From contig CAIKMZ010000003.1 in NCBI GenBank assembly GCA_903828665.1, positions 1 through 52,219 of the forward strand: a stretch of DNA of 52,219 nt, in the 5' to 3' direction. Under the pieces are notes generated by a model. The model made no database searches and was not told the DNA's origin. It saw nothing but the letters and a program-made list of their open reading frames with translations. Position numbers and translations under genes: made by a program. Origin of the DNA: an uncultured beta proteobacterium. Lineage in GTDB: Bacteria; Pseudomonadota; Gammaproteobacteria; Burkholderiales; Burkholderiaceae_C. This document shows, piece by piece, positions 1 through 8,510 of the stretch; position 1 is the stretch's first letter, and each line of letters begins with the position of its first letter.

Positions 1-205
1 GGAAAAAGTCCATTGGTTGCATATCAAAATCTCTCAGAAAGTTTCCTCATCAATAACGTTTTTCGAGAGATTTGGTGCACACCATTCATGCAAGAAAGCT
101 AGTGTTCATGCGGGCTACAGAGGTTTTGCAGGGCCGACTAAGTAAGCAGCCGATTCTTTTACAGAACAACACAAATTCTTCTTGCTATCCGGGAGGCATC
201 CATAT

Positions 206-220
206 AAGTCCGCAATGACA
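206..220. repeat. Degenerate half-copy of dispersed palindromic repeat
   Basis: The bases AAGTCCGCAATGACA match the right-hand end of the fuller repeat copy at 45404-45418, but the partner arm is eroded. It lies just past the 3' end of the first minus-strand gene. The rest of 1-233 holds no gene or other motif that I can recognise. Confidence 0.5.
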
Positions 221-233
221 GCCTGTTTTCAAT

Positions 234-1082
234 TCAATCGACAAAGAAATCGGGTATCAGGTTCTTCGTGCCCGGCGTGACCGAATAATGGTCGAGGTCC
301 GTCACGCCATGCTCGGCCAGCAGCGTGTCGTCGATGTGGAAATTGCCGCTGCTGAAGACGGAGTTGGTCAGGATCAGGTACGCCGCGTCCGACAGGATAT
401 CGGGCTTGCGGCACAAGGCCACGTCAACGCCCGGAATCATCTGCATCGCGGCAGTGGCGATCGCCGTGCGCGGCCACAGGCTGTTGACGGCGATGCCGTA
501 TTTCTTGAACTCGCCGGCGTGACCGAGCGTGCACATGCTCATGCCGTACTTGGCCATGCTGTAGGCCGTGTGCGCCGAGAACCAGTGCGTCTTCATCGAC
601 AGCGGCGGCGACATGGTGAGCACCTGCGGATTGCGACCGGCCTTGGCCGACTTCTTCAGCTCGGCCAGGCAGGCCATGGTGCACAGGTAGGTGCCGCGCG
701 CGTTGATGCCGTTCATCAGGTCGAAGCGCTTCATCGGCGTCGCCTCGGTGTTGGTCAGGCTGATGGCGCTGGCGTTGTTGATCAGGATGTCGATGCCGCC
801 GAAGGTCTGCACCGCCTTCGCAACCGCGGCAAAGACCGCCTCGTCGTCGCGGATGTCAACGGCCAGCGGCAAGGCCTGGCCGCCGGCCACCTCGACCTCC
901 CTGGCCGCGCTGTAGATCGTGCCCGGCAGTTTGGGATTGGGCTCGCTGGTCTTGGCGACGATGACGATGTTGGCGCCGTCGGCAGCGGCCCGCGTGGCAA
1001 TGGCCAGACCGATGCCGCGGGAAGCGCCGGTGATGAAAAGCGTCTTGCCTTTGAGGCTGCGTTGCTCGGTGTTCTGCGTCAT
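234..1082 (-). CDS. SDR family oxidoreductase, HSDL2-like
   Basis: This is a 282-residue short-chain dehydrogenase/reductase. It has the cofactor motif TGASRGIG at about residues 18-25, NNAS at about 111-114 and the catalytic YSMAK (YxxxK). The unusual 'LTMSPPLS' stretch and overall sequence resemble the N-terminal domain of hydroxysteroid dehydrogenase-like protein 2 (HSDL2), a family linked to fatty-acid metabolism. The SCP2 domain of eukaryotic HSDL2 is absent. It is the last gene of the minus-strand beta-oxidation operon, 32 bases after the crotonase gene. Oxidoreduction of an acyl-chain intermediate is the likely role. The substrate cannot be read from the sequence. Confidence 0.9.
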   Translation of the reverse strand: MTQNTEQRSLKGKTLFITGASRGIGLAIATRAAADGANIVIVAKTSEPNPKLPGTIYSAAREVEVAGGQALPLAVDIRDDEAVFAAVAKAVQTFGGIDILINNASAISLTNTEATPMKRFDLMNGINARGTYLCTMACLAELKKSAKAGRNPQVLTMSPPLSMKTHWFSAHTAYSMAKYGMSMCTLGHAGEFKKYGIAVNSLWPRTAIATAAMQMIPGVDVALCRKPDILSDAAYLILTNSVFSSGNFHIDDTLLAEHGVTDLDHYSVTPGTKNLIPDFFVD

Positions 1083-1114
1083 CTGTGATGCTCCGTTAGT
1101 GATCTTGACTCGGA

Positions 1115-1879
1115 CTAGGACTTCGAAACGTCGTGCTTGTGCTTGTGCATGAAAGCGCCAAAGGCCTGCTGCGCCGCCGGCTCGCCCAGCAGGCGGCCGA
1201 AACTCACGCCTTCTTCGGTCATGCGCTCGGCGACGATGGCGACCTGGCCCTTCTTCATCAGGCGCTTGGTCTCCACCACGGATGCCTGCGGCTTGGCGGC
1301 GAGCTTACGGGCCTGGCGCTGCGCCATCGCCGCGGCCTCGCCGGGCGGCACGATGCGACTGATGAAGCCCATCTCCAGCGCGGTCTCGGCCAGGAAGGGC
1401 TCGCCGAGCAGCAAGGCCTCGGCGGCACGGCCATAGCCCATCAACTGCGGCGCGAGGTAGCTCGATGCGGCCTCCGGGCACAGGCCCAGATTGACGAACG
1501 GCATGGAGAAGGCGGCGTTGTCACCGGCATAGACCAGATCGCAATGGAACAGCATGGTGGTGCCGATGCCAACGGCCGGACCGCAGACCGCCGCCACCAG
1601 CGGCTTGGGGAAGGTGCTGATGGCGCGCAGGAAGCGAAACGCCGGCCGCTCCGCCGTGTCCAGCGACGGGTTCATGAAGTCTCCGATGTCGTTGCCGGCG
1701 CTGAAGATTGTTTCATGGCCTTGCAGCACGACGACTCGGATGGCGTCGTCGGTTGCCGCGGCCGTCAAAGCGTCGGCCATGGCCGCGTACATGGCGATCG
1801 TGATGGAGTTCTTCTTTTCCACCCGGTTCAGGGTGATGGTCAGCACCGCGTCGCTGCGGTCTATCAGGATGTCGGTCAT
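1115..1879 (-). CDS. Enoyl-CoA hydratase/isomerase family protein, isomerase-type
   Basis: This is a 254-residue crotonase-fold protein. The oxyanion-hole segment FSAGNDIGDF lies at about residues 60-69, and AVGIGTTMLFHCDLVYA follows. The active-site stretch reads PFVNLGLCPEAASS. That resembles peroxisomal delta3,delta2-enoyl-CoA isomerases (PECI, 'LGQSPEGCSS') more than hydratases, which have PGAGGTQRL. Its job in the operon may therefore be to shift double bonds of unsaturated fatty acids into the main pathway, since the FadN-type protein upstream already supplies a hydratase domain. The start ATG is 11 bases after the preceding gene's stop. Family call is firm; isomerase rather than hydratase is inference. 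Confidence 0.9.
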   Translation of the reverse strand: MTDILIDRSDAVLTITLNRVEKKNSITIAMYAAMADALTAAATDDAIRVVVLQGHETIFSAGNDIGDFMNPSLDTAERPAFRFLRAISTFPKPLVAAVCGPAVGIGTTMLFHCDLVYAGDNAAFSMPFVNLGLCPEAASSYLAPQLMGYGRAAEALLLGEPFLAETALEMGFISRIVPPGEAAAMAQRQARKLAAKPQASVVETKRLMKKGQVAIVAERMTEEGVSFGRLLGEPAAQQAFGAFMHKHKHDVSKS

Positions 1880-1890
1880 GTTCAGTCTTT

Positions 1891-2484
1891 TCAGTTTGCC
1901 AGTGCTTCGCGCACGAAATCGAGCCGGTCCTGGCCCCAGAACATCTGCTCACCCACGAAGAAGGTCGGCGCACCGAAGACACCGCGCGCCACCGCTTCCT
2001 CGGTCTGCGCTTTCAGGCGGTCCTTGACCGCCTGCTCGGCCGCCAGCGCGAGCAGCGCCGGCGCGTCGAAGCCTGCCGCCTGAAGCACAGCGGCCACGGT
2101 GGCCGGATCGTTCATGTTCTGCGCGTCGACCCAGATGGCGCGGAACATGGCGCTGCAGTAATCGGCGAAACGCGGGGCTTCGCGCATTTGCAGACCGGTG
2201 GCGATGCGCATCAGGGTGATGGTGTTGATCGGGAAGAACGGATTAGTCTTGAGCGGCACGCCGTAGCGCTTGGCAAAGCGCGCGAAGTCGCGAAAGATGT
2301 ACTTTCCCTTGGCCGGCACGCTGGCCGGCGAGGCATTGCCGGTGGCAACAAAAACGCCGCCGAGCAGCATCGGGCGCCACAGCACGGCAGCGCCGGTCTG
2401 CGCCGAGAGCGCGGGCAGCTGGGTCGAGGCCAGGTAGGCGGCGGGGCTGCCAAAGTCGAAGTAATACTCCACGGTCTTGCTCAT
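1891..2484 (-). CDS. 2-hydroxychromene-2-carboxylate isomerase / DsbA-like (kappa GST) family protein
   Basis: This is a 197-residue protein starting MSKTVEYYFDFGSPAAYLA. It ends with the family's typical GVFGAPTFFVGEQMFWGQDRLDFV. The fold is thioredoxin-like, as in kappa-class glutathione transferases, with the glutathione-activating serine expected in FGSP. I chose the ATG at 2484 because GGAGAC precedes it at good spacing. A longer reading from a GTG at 2556 would overlap the upstream SDR gene. Family members in aromatic pathways isomerise hydroxychromene carboxylates with glutathione. In this fatty-acid operon the substrate is unknown and may be another thiol-assisted isomerisation. Confidence 0.88.
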   Translation of the reverse strand: MSKTVEYYFDFGSPAAYLASTQLPALSAQTGAAVLWRPMLLGGVFVATGNASPASVPAKGKYIFRDFARFAKRYGVPLKTNPFFPINTITLMRIATGLQMREAPRFADYCSAMFRAIWVDAQNMNDPATVAAVLQAAGFDAPALLALAAEQAVKDRLKAQTEEAVARGVFGAPTFFVGEQMFWGQDRLDFVREALAN

Positions 2485-2510
2485 GCTTGTCTCCAGTTCC
2501 ATCGTGTTGT

Positions 2511-3245
2511 TCAAAACTTTTCCAGCCAGGGGCGCAGGTCGAGTTCGTGCGTCCACGCATCGCGCGGCTGGCAGTGCAGCATCCAGTACTGATCGGCAAT
2601 GTGCTCCGGGTTCAGGATGCCGTCTTGCGCCTTGAGCGCGTAGCGGTCGGGGAAATTATCACGGATGAAGGCGGTGTCGATGGCGCCGTCCACAACCACA
2701 TGGGCGACGTGAATGCCGCGCGGCCCCAATTCACGCGCCATGCTCTGGGCCAGCGCGCGCAGGGCGTGCTTGGCGCCGGCAAAGGCGGCGAAGTTGGCGG
2801 CGCCGCGAAGCGAGGCCGTGGCGCCGGTGAAGAGGATGGTTTGGCGCCGTTCGGGGCTGGCCCGCCCGACCATGCGCCGCGCCACTTCGCGGCCATTGAG
2901 AAAGCCGCCGAAGCAGGCCATCTCCCAGATCTTGAAGTACTTGCGCGCGCTCTCGTCGAGGATGCTGCTCGGCGCGTTGGCGCCGATGTTGAACACCAGC
3001 ACCTCGATCGGGCCGATGGTGGACTCGATCTGCTCGACCAGCGCCACCACCTCTTCTTCCTTGCGCGCATCGCTGGCAAAGCCGTGCGCCGCACCGCCGT
3101 CGGCGGCGATCTGTTCCAGCAGGGGCTGCATCTTGTCCAGGCTGCGCCGCGTCACGCAGGCCGTGTAGCCCTCGCGCGCAAAGCGCTGCGCGATGGCGCC
3201 GCCGGTGGCGTCTCCGGCGCCGATGACCAGGGCCACCCGCTTCAT
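2511..3245 (-). CDS. Atypical SDR family protein lacking the catalytic tyrosine
   Basis: This is a 244-residue Rossmann protein. Its N-terminal motif is GAGDATGG (about residues 9-16) and it has the SDR-like segment VFNIGANAP. Where the classical YxxxK should be it reads F155-AGA-K159, and the position of the catalytic serine is occupied by GATAS. The lysine and the cofactor-binding glycines are kept, so nucleotide binding is plausible. Ordinary SDR redox catalysis is doubtful. The flanking ALRALAQSMARELGPRGIHVAHVVVDG is well ordered, which argues against decay. It sits in the beta-oxidation operon between the thioesterase (37-base gap) and the DsbA-like isomerase (26-base gap). Confidence 0.88.
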   Translation of the reverse strand: MKRVALVIGAGDATGGAIAQRFAREGYTACVTRRSLDKMQPLLEQIAADGGAAHGFASDARKEEEVVALVEQIESTIGPIEVLVFNIGANAPSSILDESARKYFKIWEMACFGGFLNGREVARRMVGRASPERRQTILFTGATASLRGAANFAAFAGAKHALRALAQSMARELGPRGIHVAHVVVDGAIDTAFIRDNFPDRYALKAQDGILNPEHIADQYWMLHCQPRDAWTHELDLRPWLEKF

Positions 3246-3282
3246 GCGATCGCCTCGTCAGGCTGCGTCGTGCTCATATTCG

Positions 3283-4107
3283 TCATTCCTTGAAATAGAC
3301 AATCTGATTAGTCGTGGCCAGCAGCTGGCCCGCTTCGTTCCACAGCTGCGAACTCTGGTCGAAGAAGCCGTTGCGAAAGACCTGCGCGCGCGCCTGGCCC
3401 AGCAGATAGCCGCTGCCCGATTCCGCCAGTTGCGCGCCGTCGGCATGGAAGTAGACCGTCAGCGCCACCGTGCCGGCCGGAACGCGCAGGGCGCGGCGCA
3501 GGTAGATGCGCGGGAAGAAGATGTCGGCCATGGATGCCAGCGCGCAGAAGTCGAGGCCGCGCGCCGGCGCATCGCGCATCCAGAGCTGCGACAGGCTGGC
3601 CTCGCCCTGACCGTTCCACACAGTCGGAAATGCGCCCTCGATGAAGCGCATGTCGTAGCGTTGGATCCACTCGACACCAGTCATCGGCTTTTCCTCCGGC
3701 AGTCCCTCCGGACGCGGCACGACCGGCATTGGGACCTCGGCGCTGCTCCAGGTGCTGCGCCGCACGGCCGTGACCGCGGTACCGGTCAGCATCACTTCGG
3801 CCAGGCCGGCCTGATCGATCTGCGTGAGCTCGATGACCCAGTGCTGGGTCGAACGGTTTGTGCGCCGGGGTGTGGCCGAAACGGTGAAGGCGCCGGCCAC
3901 GATCGGCCCCGCGAAATTGACGGTCAGCGCAATCGGCTGGCCGAGCAGCGCCAGATGCTGCAGCACGGCCTTGAGCGCAATGGCGGCCGTGATGCCGCCA
4001 AAGGGACCGACCATGTTCCAGTAGGCGGCCGACGTGCTGCCGTGGTAGACACCGGGCGCTTCCGTCGGCGTCAAGGCCAGCGCCTGGTCAAACGGATGAT
4101 TGTTCAT
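3283..4107 (-). CDS. Acyl-CoA thioesterase, TesB-like double hot-dog protein
   Basis: This is a 274-residue protein with two hot-dog halves. The first begins near YWNMVGPFGGITAAIALKAV and the second contains LDFCALASMADIFFPRIYL, where the aspartate of SMAD matches the TesB-type catalytic aspartate. Such enzymes hydrolyse acyl-CoA to free acid and CoA, and in a degradation operon could relieve CoA trapping by poorly metabolised acyl-CoAs. The length fits TesB-like family members (about 270-290). It lies between thiolase (69 bases upstream) and the atypical SDR. Chain-length preference cannot be judged. Confidence 0.88.
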   Translation of the reverse strand: MNNHPFDQALALTPTEAPGVYHGSTSAAYWNMVGPFGGITAAIALKAVLQHLALLGQPIALTVNFAGPIVAGAFTVSATPRRTNRSTQHWVIELTQIDQAGLAEVMLTGTAVTAVRRSTWSSAEVPMPVVPRPEGLPEEKPMTGVEWIQRYDMRFIEGAFPTVWNGQGEASLSQLWMRDAPARGLDFCALASMADIFFPRIYLRRALRVPAGTVALTVYFHADGAQLAESGSGYLLGQARAQVFRNGFFDQSSQLWNEAGQLLATTNQIVYFKE

Positions 4108-4176
4108 GCCGCCAGTATGCCGCGAACGCCGGTCCGCGGCAGTCCGGTGCGTGACGCCGGCTGCTGCCCGTGCGAA

Positions 4177-5373
4177 CTAGACGCGCTCGAAGATGCCGGC
4201 CGCGCCCTGCCCCATGCCGACACACATGGTGACCATGGCGTACTTCAGCTGGTTGCGCTGCAGGGCATGGATGGCGGTGGCGGAGCGGATGGCGCCGGTG
4301 GCGCCCAGCGGATGGCCGAGCGCAATCGCGCCGCCCATCGGATTGACGCGCGCTGGGTTCAGGCCCAGCGTGTTGATGACGGCCAGCGACTGCGCGGCAA
4401 AGGCCTCGTTGAGCTCGAACCAGTCGATGTCGTCAAGCTTGAGGCCTGCATAGCGCAGCGCCGCGGGAATCGCCTCGATCGGGCCGATCCCCATGATGTG
4501 CGGCGGCACGCCCTTGGCAGCGAAGCTGACGAAGCGCGCCAGCGGCGTCAGGCCGTACTGCTTGAGCGCCTTTTCGCTAACCAGGATCAGGGCGCCGGCG
4601 CCGTCCGAGGTCTGCGAGCTGTTGCCCGCCGTGACCGAACCGCGCGCGGCAAACGGCGTCTTGAGCTTGGCCAGCCCTTCGAGCGAGGTGTCGGCGCGCG
4701 CGCCTTCATCGAGGCTGACCACGCGGCGGGTCTCAATTACTTCGCCGCTTTGCAGATCGGGCGCGCGGTTGATCACTTCGATCGGCGTGATCTCCTGGCT
4801 GAAGTGGCCGGCCGCCATGGCCGCCAATGCCTTCTGATGCGAGGCCAGTGCAAATTCGTCCTGCGCCTGACGGCTGATCTTCCACTGGGTGGCGACCTTC
4901 TCGGCCGTCAGGCCCATGCCGTAGGCAATGCCGATGTTCTCGTCATTGTCGAAGATGGCCGGCGACATCGAAGGCGCGTTGCCACCCATCGGCACCATGC
5001 TCATGCTCTCAACGCCGGCGGCTATCATCACGTCGGCCTCGCCCACGCGGATGCGGTCGGCCGCCATCTGAACCGCCGACAGGCCGGAGGCGCAAAAGCG
5101 GTTCACCGTGATGCCGCCGACGCCGGTCGGCAAGCCGGCCAGCACGGCGCCCAGGCGCGCGATGTTGAGACCCTGCTGGCCTTCGGGCATGGCACAGCCG
5201 CAGATCACGTCTTCGATCATCTTCTGGTCGAGCGAGGGCACCTGCGCCAGCGCTGACTGCAGGACCTTGACCAGCAGATCGTCCGGCCGCGTGTTGCGGA
5301 AATAACCGCGGTGCGAGCGCCCGATCGGCGAGCGTGTGGCCGCGACGATATAGGCTTCTTGAATTTGTTTCAT
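4177..5373 (-). CDS. Acetyl-CoA C-acyltransferase (3-ketoacyl-CoA thiolase)
   Basis: This 398-residue thiolase has all catalytic elements. The nucleophilic cysteine is in NRFCASGL (about residue 92), the histidine is in GGAIALGHPLGATGA, and the second cysteine is in MCVGMGQGAAGIFE near the C-terminus. It cleaves 3-ketoacyl-CoA with CoA to give acetyl-CoA and a shortened acyl-CoA, the last step of the beta-oxidation cycle. It follows the FadN-type gene in the operon after a 193-base gap that holds a palindromic repeat. Sequence and context favour a degradative FadA-like role over a biosynthetic PhaA role. Confidence 0.95.
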   Translation of the reverse strand: MKQIQEAYIVAATRSPIGRSHRGYFRNTRPDDLLVKVLQSALAQVPSLDQKMIEDVICGCAMPEGQQGLNIARLGAVLAGLPTGVGGITVNRFCASGLSAVQMAADRIRVGEADVMIAAGVESMSMVPMGGNAPSMSPAIFDNDENIGIAYGMGLTAEKVATQWKISRQAQDEFALASHQKALAAMAAGHFSQEITPIEVINRAPDLQSGEVIETRRVVSLDEGARADTSLEGLAKLKTPFAARGSVTAGNSSQTSDGAGALILVSEKALKQYGLTPLARFVSFAAKGVPPHIMGIGPIEAIPAALRYAGLKLDDIDWFELNEAFAAQSLAVINTLGLNPARVNPMGGAIALGHPLGATGAIRSATAIHALQRNQLKYAMVTMCVGMGQGAAGIFERV

Positions 5374-5467
5374 AAAGATCCTTTCAACAGATCACCAAAA
5401 ATCTTCTTCCGAATTCTTCTGCGAGAGCCACGATGTTCGTGATTGAGCAAGCGTAGCGAGCGGGCCT

Positions 5468-5565
5468 CAAGCTAGGCGGACAGAGCGCAGCAACCGGAAC
5501 GTACTTCCTGTACGTGAGGATTGCGAGCACCGCCCAACGACGCATGAGGTTCGCGCAGTAGCTTG
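5468..5565. repeat. Large intergenic palindromic element between fadN-type and thiolase genes
   Basis: The outer arms CAAGCTA (5468-5474) and TAGCTTG (5559-5565) are inverted copies about 84 bases apart. At the centre is the hairpin ACGTAC-TTCCT-GTACGT (5499-5515). Partly complementary stretches GCGCAGCAACC and GGATTGCGAGC flank it. Elements of this kind recur in betaproteobacterial intergenic DNA, from memory. It fills most of the 193-base gap inside the operon and could act as an mRNA-stabilising or processing structure. Confidence 0.65.
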
Positions 5566-5566
5566 A

Positions 5567-7966
5567 TCAATTACGAACCGGTTTGCCGGTGGACATCATT
5601 CCCATAATGCGTTCCTGGGTTTTGGGATGCGTGATCAGCGCACAGAACGCCTTGCGCTCCAGCGTCATCACATATTCCTCGCTCACCAGCGTGCCGGCAT
5701 CGACGTCGCCGCCGCACACCACGTTGGCAATCAGGCTGGCAATGTGGAAGTCGTGCGCGCTGATGAAGCCGCCGTCGCGCATATTCAGCAGCGAGCCCTT
5801 GATCGTGGCGACTCCGCTGCGCCCGGCCACCGCGAACAGCCGCTTGTGCGGCGCGCGGTAACCGGAGTCGAACAAGGCCTTGGCCTGCGCGATGGCAACA
5901 AACAGCAGCTCGTCCTTGTGCGGCACGATGATGTCGCTCTCGAGCAGGTAGCCAAGCTTGCGCGACTCCAGCGCGCTGGTTCCGACCTTGGCCATGGCGG
6001 CCGCCGTGAAGCCTTCGGTCAGGAAGGGCAGCAAGTCCTTGCCGGTCGATGTCGCGGCGTTCTCGGCCGCGCGCCGCGCAATGTAAGTCAGGCCACCGGC
6101 GCCGGGCACCAGGCCGACGCCGACTTCCACCAGGCCCATGTAGCTCTCCATGGCAACGACGCGCCTGGCCGAGTAGGCCGCGAGTTCGCAACCACCTCCG
6201 AGCGCGAGACCGCGCACGGCCGACACGACCGGCACATTGGCGTAGCGCAGCCTCAGCATGGCCTGCTGCATCTCGGCTTCAGCGCCATCGATGGCCTTGA
6301 CACCGCCCATGACGAAACCCGGCAGCATGGCCTGCAGATCAGCGCCGGCCGAGAACATCTCGCCCGGCGACCAGACCACCAGGCCCTTGTAACCGGCCTC
6401 GGCCAGTTCCAGGCCTTGCATCAGGCCTTCGACCACACCGGGGCCGATGGCGTGCATCTTGGTCTTGATGCTGGCGATCAACACCTCGTCGTTCAGCGTC
6501 CACAGGCGGATGGCCTCGTCTTCGTGCAAGGTCTTGCCGGCGGCTTCGGCCTTCGGGGCATTGGCGCCGAGCACGCTTTCGGGAAAGTGCTGGCGCGCGT
6601 ACACCGGCAATTGGCGCGGCAACACGAACTGGCCCGTGCTCGGGTTCCACGAACCCTGCGGCGTGTGCACGCCGCCGGCATCGGCCACCGGGCCCTTGAA
6701 CACCCAGTCCGGCAGCGGTGCCTTGCACAGCGCCTTGCCGGCGTCGATATCTTCCTTGATCATGTTGGCCACTTCCAGCCAGCCGGCTTCCTGCCAGAGC
6801 TCGAACGGCCCCTGCTTCATGCCGAAGCCCCAGCGCATGCAGAAGTCGACATCGCGCGCGTTGTCGGCAATCGATGCCAGGTGCACGGCCGCGTAGTGGA
6901 AGCTGTTGCGCAGGATGGCCCAGAGGAACCTGCCCTGCGCGCCTTCGCTGCCACGCAACAGCTTGAGGCGCTCGACCGCGGGCTTCTTGAGCATGCGGGC
7001 GTAGACCTCATCGGCCTTCTGGCCGGCCGCCACATAGTCCTTGGCCACCGGGTCAAAGCGCAGGATGTCGCGCCCGGCCTTCTTGAAGAAGCCTGCCTTG
7101 CTCTTCTGCCCCAGGAAGCCCTTCTCGAGCAGGGTCTTGAGCACGTCGGGCGTGGCAAAGCTGGCGTAGAACGGGTCGGTCTCCAGGCTCAGCGTGTCCT
7201 GCAGCGTCTTGATGACGTGGGCCATGGTGTCCAGACCGACGACGTCGGCGGTGCGGAAAGTGCCGGAGCTGGCGCGCCCGAGCTTCTTGCCGGTCAGGTC
7301 GTCCACCACGTCGTAGGAGAGGCCGAAGTTTTCGACCTCCTTCATGGTCGCGAGCATGCCGGCGATGCCGATGCGGTTGGCGATGAAGTTGGGCGAGTCT
7401 TTGGCCCGCACCACGCCCTTGCCGAGGTTGCTCGTGACGAAGGCTTCGAGTTCGTCAAGGACTTGCGGCTCGGTGGCCGGCGTGTTGATCAGCTCCACCA
7501 GCATCATGTAGCGCGGCGGGTTGAAGAAGTGGATGCCGCAGAAGCGCGGCTTGATCGCCTGCGGCAACACGTCGCTGAGCTTGGTGATCGACAGCCCCGA
7601 TGTGTTGGATGCGACGATGGCATGCGGCGCCAGGAAAGGCGCAATCTTCTGGTACAGGTCGAGCTTCCAGTCCATGCGCTCGGCGATCGCCTCGATCACC
7701 AGATCGCAGTCCTTGAGCAATTCCAGATGCTCCTCGTAATTGGCGGCCTGGATCAGTTCGGCGTCCTGCGCCACGCCCAGCGGCGCGGGCTTGAGCTTCT
7801 TCAGGCCCTCGATGGCGCGGGTCACGATGCCATTCTTCGGCCCCTCCTTGGCAGGCAGGTCAAACAGGACGACCGGCACCTTGACATTGACGAGATGGGC
7901 GGCGATTTGCGCACCCATCACACCGGCGCCGAGGACGGCGACTTTTCGGACTTGGAATCGACTCAC
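5567..7966 (-). CDS. 3-hydroxyacyl-CoA dehydrogenase / enoyl-CoA hydratase, FadN-type fusion
   Basis: This is a 799-residue bifunctional beta-oxidation enzyme with the dehydrogenase first and the crotonase domain last. That is the order of Bacillus FadN and the reverse of E. coli FadB. The NAD motif GAGVMG is at residues 13-18, and GIHFFNPPRYMMLVE carries the catalytic histidine. The C-terminal half has FSAGADLQAM, RGLALGGGCELAA and VEVGVGLVPGAGGL, typical of a hydratase active site. The start is GTG at 7966, preceded by AGGAG at good spacing. It hydrates enoyl-CoA and oxidises L-3-hydroxyacyl-CoA, feeding the thiolase downstream. Confidence 0.95.
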   Translation of the reverse strand: MSRFQVRKVAVLGAGVMGAQIAAHLVNVKVPVVLFDLPAKEGPKNGIVTRAIEGLKKLKPAPLGVAQDAELIQAANYEEHLELLKDCDLVIEAIAERMDWKLDLYQKIAPFLAPHAIVASNTSGLSITKLSDVLPQAIKPRFCGIHFFNPPRYMMLVELINTPATEPQVLDELEAFVTSNLGKGVVRAKDSPNFIANRIGIAGMLATMKEVENFGLSYDVVDDLTGKKLGRASSGTFRTADVVGLDTMAHVIKTLQDTLSLETDPFYASFATPDVLKTLLEKGFLGQKSKAGFFKKAGRDILRFDPVAKDYVAAGQKADEVYARMLKKPAVERLKLLRGSEGAQGRFLWAILRNSFHYAAVHLASIADNARDVDFCMRWGFGMKQGPFELWQEAGWLEVANMIKEDIDAGKALCKAPLPDWVFKGPVADAGGVHTPQGSWNPSTGQFVLPRQLPVYARQHFPESVLGANAPKAEAAGKTLHEDEAIRLWTLNDEVLIASIKTKMHAIGPGVVEGLMQGLELAEAGYKGLVVWSPGEMFSAGADLQAMLPGFVMGGVKAIDGAEAEMQQAMLRLRYANVPVVSAVRGLALGGGCELAAYSARRVVAMESYMGLVEVGVGLVPGAGGLTYIARRAAENAATSTGKDLLPFLTEGFTAAAMAKVGTSALESRKLGYLLESDIIVPHKDELLFVAIAQAKALFDSGYRAPHKRLFAVAGRSGVATIKGSLLNMRDGGFISAHDFHIASLIANVVCGGDVDAGTLVSEEYVMTLERKAFCALITHPKTQERIMGMMSTGKPVRN

Positions 7967-8022
7967 AAATTACTCCTGAATTGTTTTGCACACACCGCAA
8001 CCGGCGTGTTCAGCGACCCCTG

Positions 8023-8475
8023 TCACTCAACACGGTGCCACACCTGCGTGCGATAAATAAACCCGATATAACCCCGCATCTGCAGCGTCTTGCCGCCGTC
8101 GACCGGCTTCAGGCGCGTCTTGTAGGACTTGCCGTTGTTGGGGTCCAGAATCTGCCCGCCGGTCCATATCTCCTTGTCATCGGCGTCCTGGCGCACGTTG
8201 CGGATGATGGTCATGCCCAGGACGGGCTTGTCCTTGCGCTCGTCCGTGCACTGGTCGCACTTGGAATCGAGCTTGGCGGGATCGAATATCTTCTCCACCA
8301 CGCCCGACAGCACACCGTCCTTCTCGGTGATGCGCACCAGGGACTTCTCGGTCTTGCCGTCGTCGTCGATGGTCTTCCACAAGCCCACCGGCGTCATCTG
8401 CGCCTGCACGCCGGCGGCGCCGCACAAAGCGGCAACGGCTACAGCACCTGCACCCAGAACTTGAACGATCTTCAT
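8023..8475 (-). CDS. DUF2147 domain-containing exported protein
   Basis: This is a 150-residue protein with a clear Sec signal peptide (MKIVQVLGAGAVAVAALCGA, cleavage likely after VQA at about 24). A DUF2147 domain follows, beginning GLWKTIDDDGKTEKSLVRI and ending GYIGFIYRTQVWHRV. Conserved cysteines lie in SKCDQCTDE. The start at 8475 follows a GGAGAC site. A longer open frame continues upstream to 9030, but it runs through the acyl-CoA dehydrogenase gene in another frame. The function of DUF2147 is unknown; the domain looks like a small beta-barrel. It is wedged between two core beta-oxidation genes, so a link to lipid uptake or the envelope is possible but unproven. Confidence 0.9.
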   Translation of the reverse strand: MKIVQVLGAGAVAVAALCGAAGVQAQMTPVGLWKTIDDDGKTEKSLVRITEKDGVLSGVVEKIFDPAKLDSKCDQCTDERKDKPVLGMTIIRNVRQDADDKEIWTGGQILDPNNGKSYKTRLKPVDGGKTLQMRGYIGFIYRTQVWHRVE

Positions 8476-8510
8476 GCTTTGTCTCCTCTTTCTTGGTTTT
8501 GAAAATGCGC

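Noticed and set aside
3193..5256. Plus-strand open frame of 687 codons over thioesterase and thiolase genes
   Set aside because: It spans two real genes on the opposite strand and has no protein family features.
5627..8056. Plus-strand open frame of 809 codons antisense to the FadN-type gene
   Set aside because: The minus-strand protein is a clear enzyme with all motifs. The antisense frame is His/Arg/Gly-rich with no recognisable domain, as expected from GC-rich codon bias.
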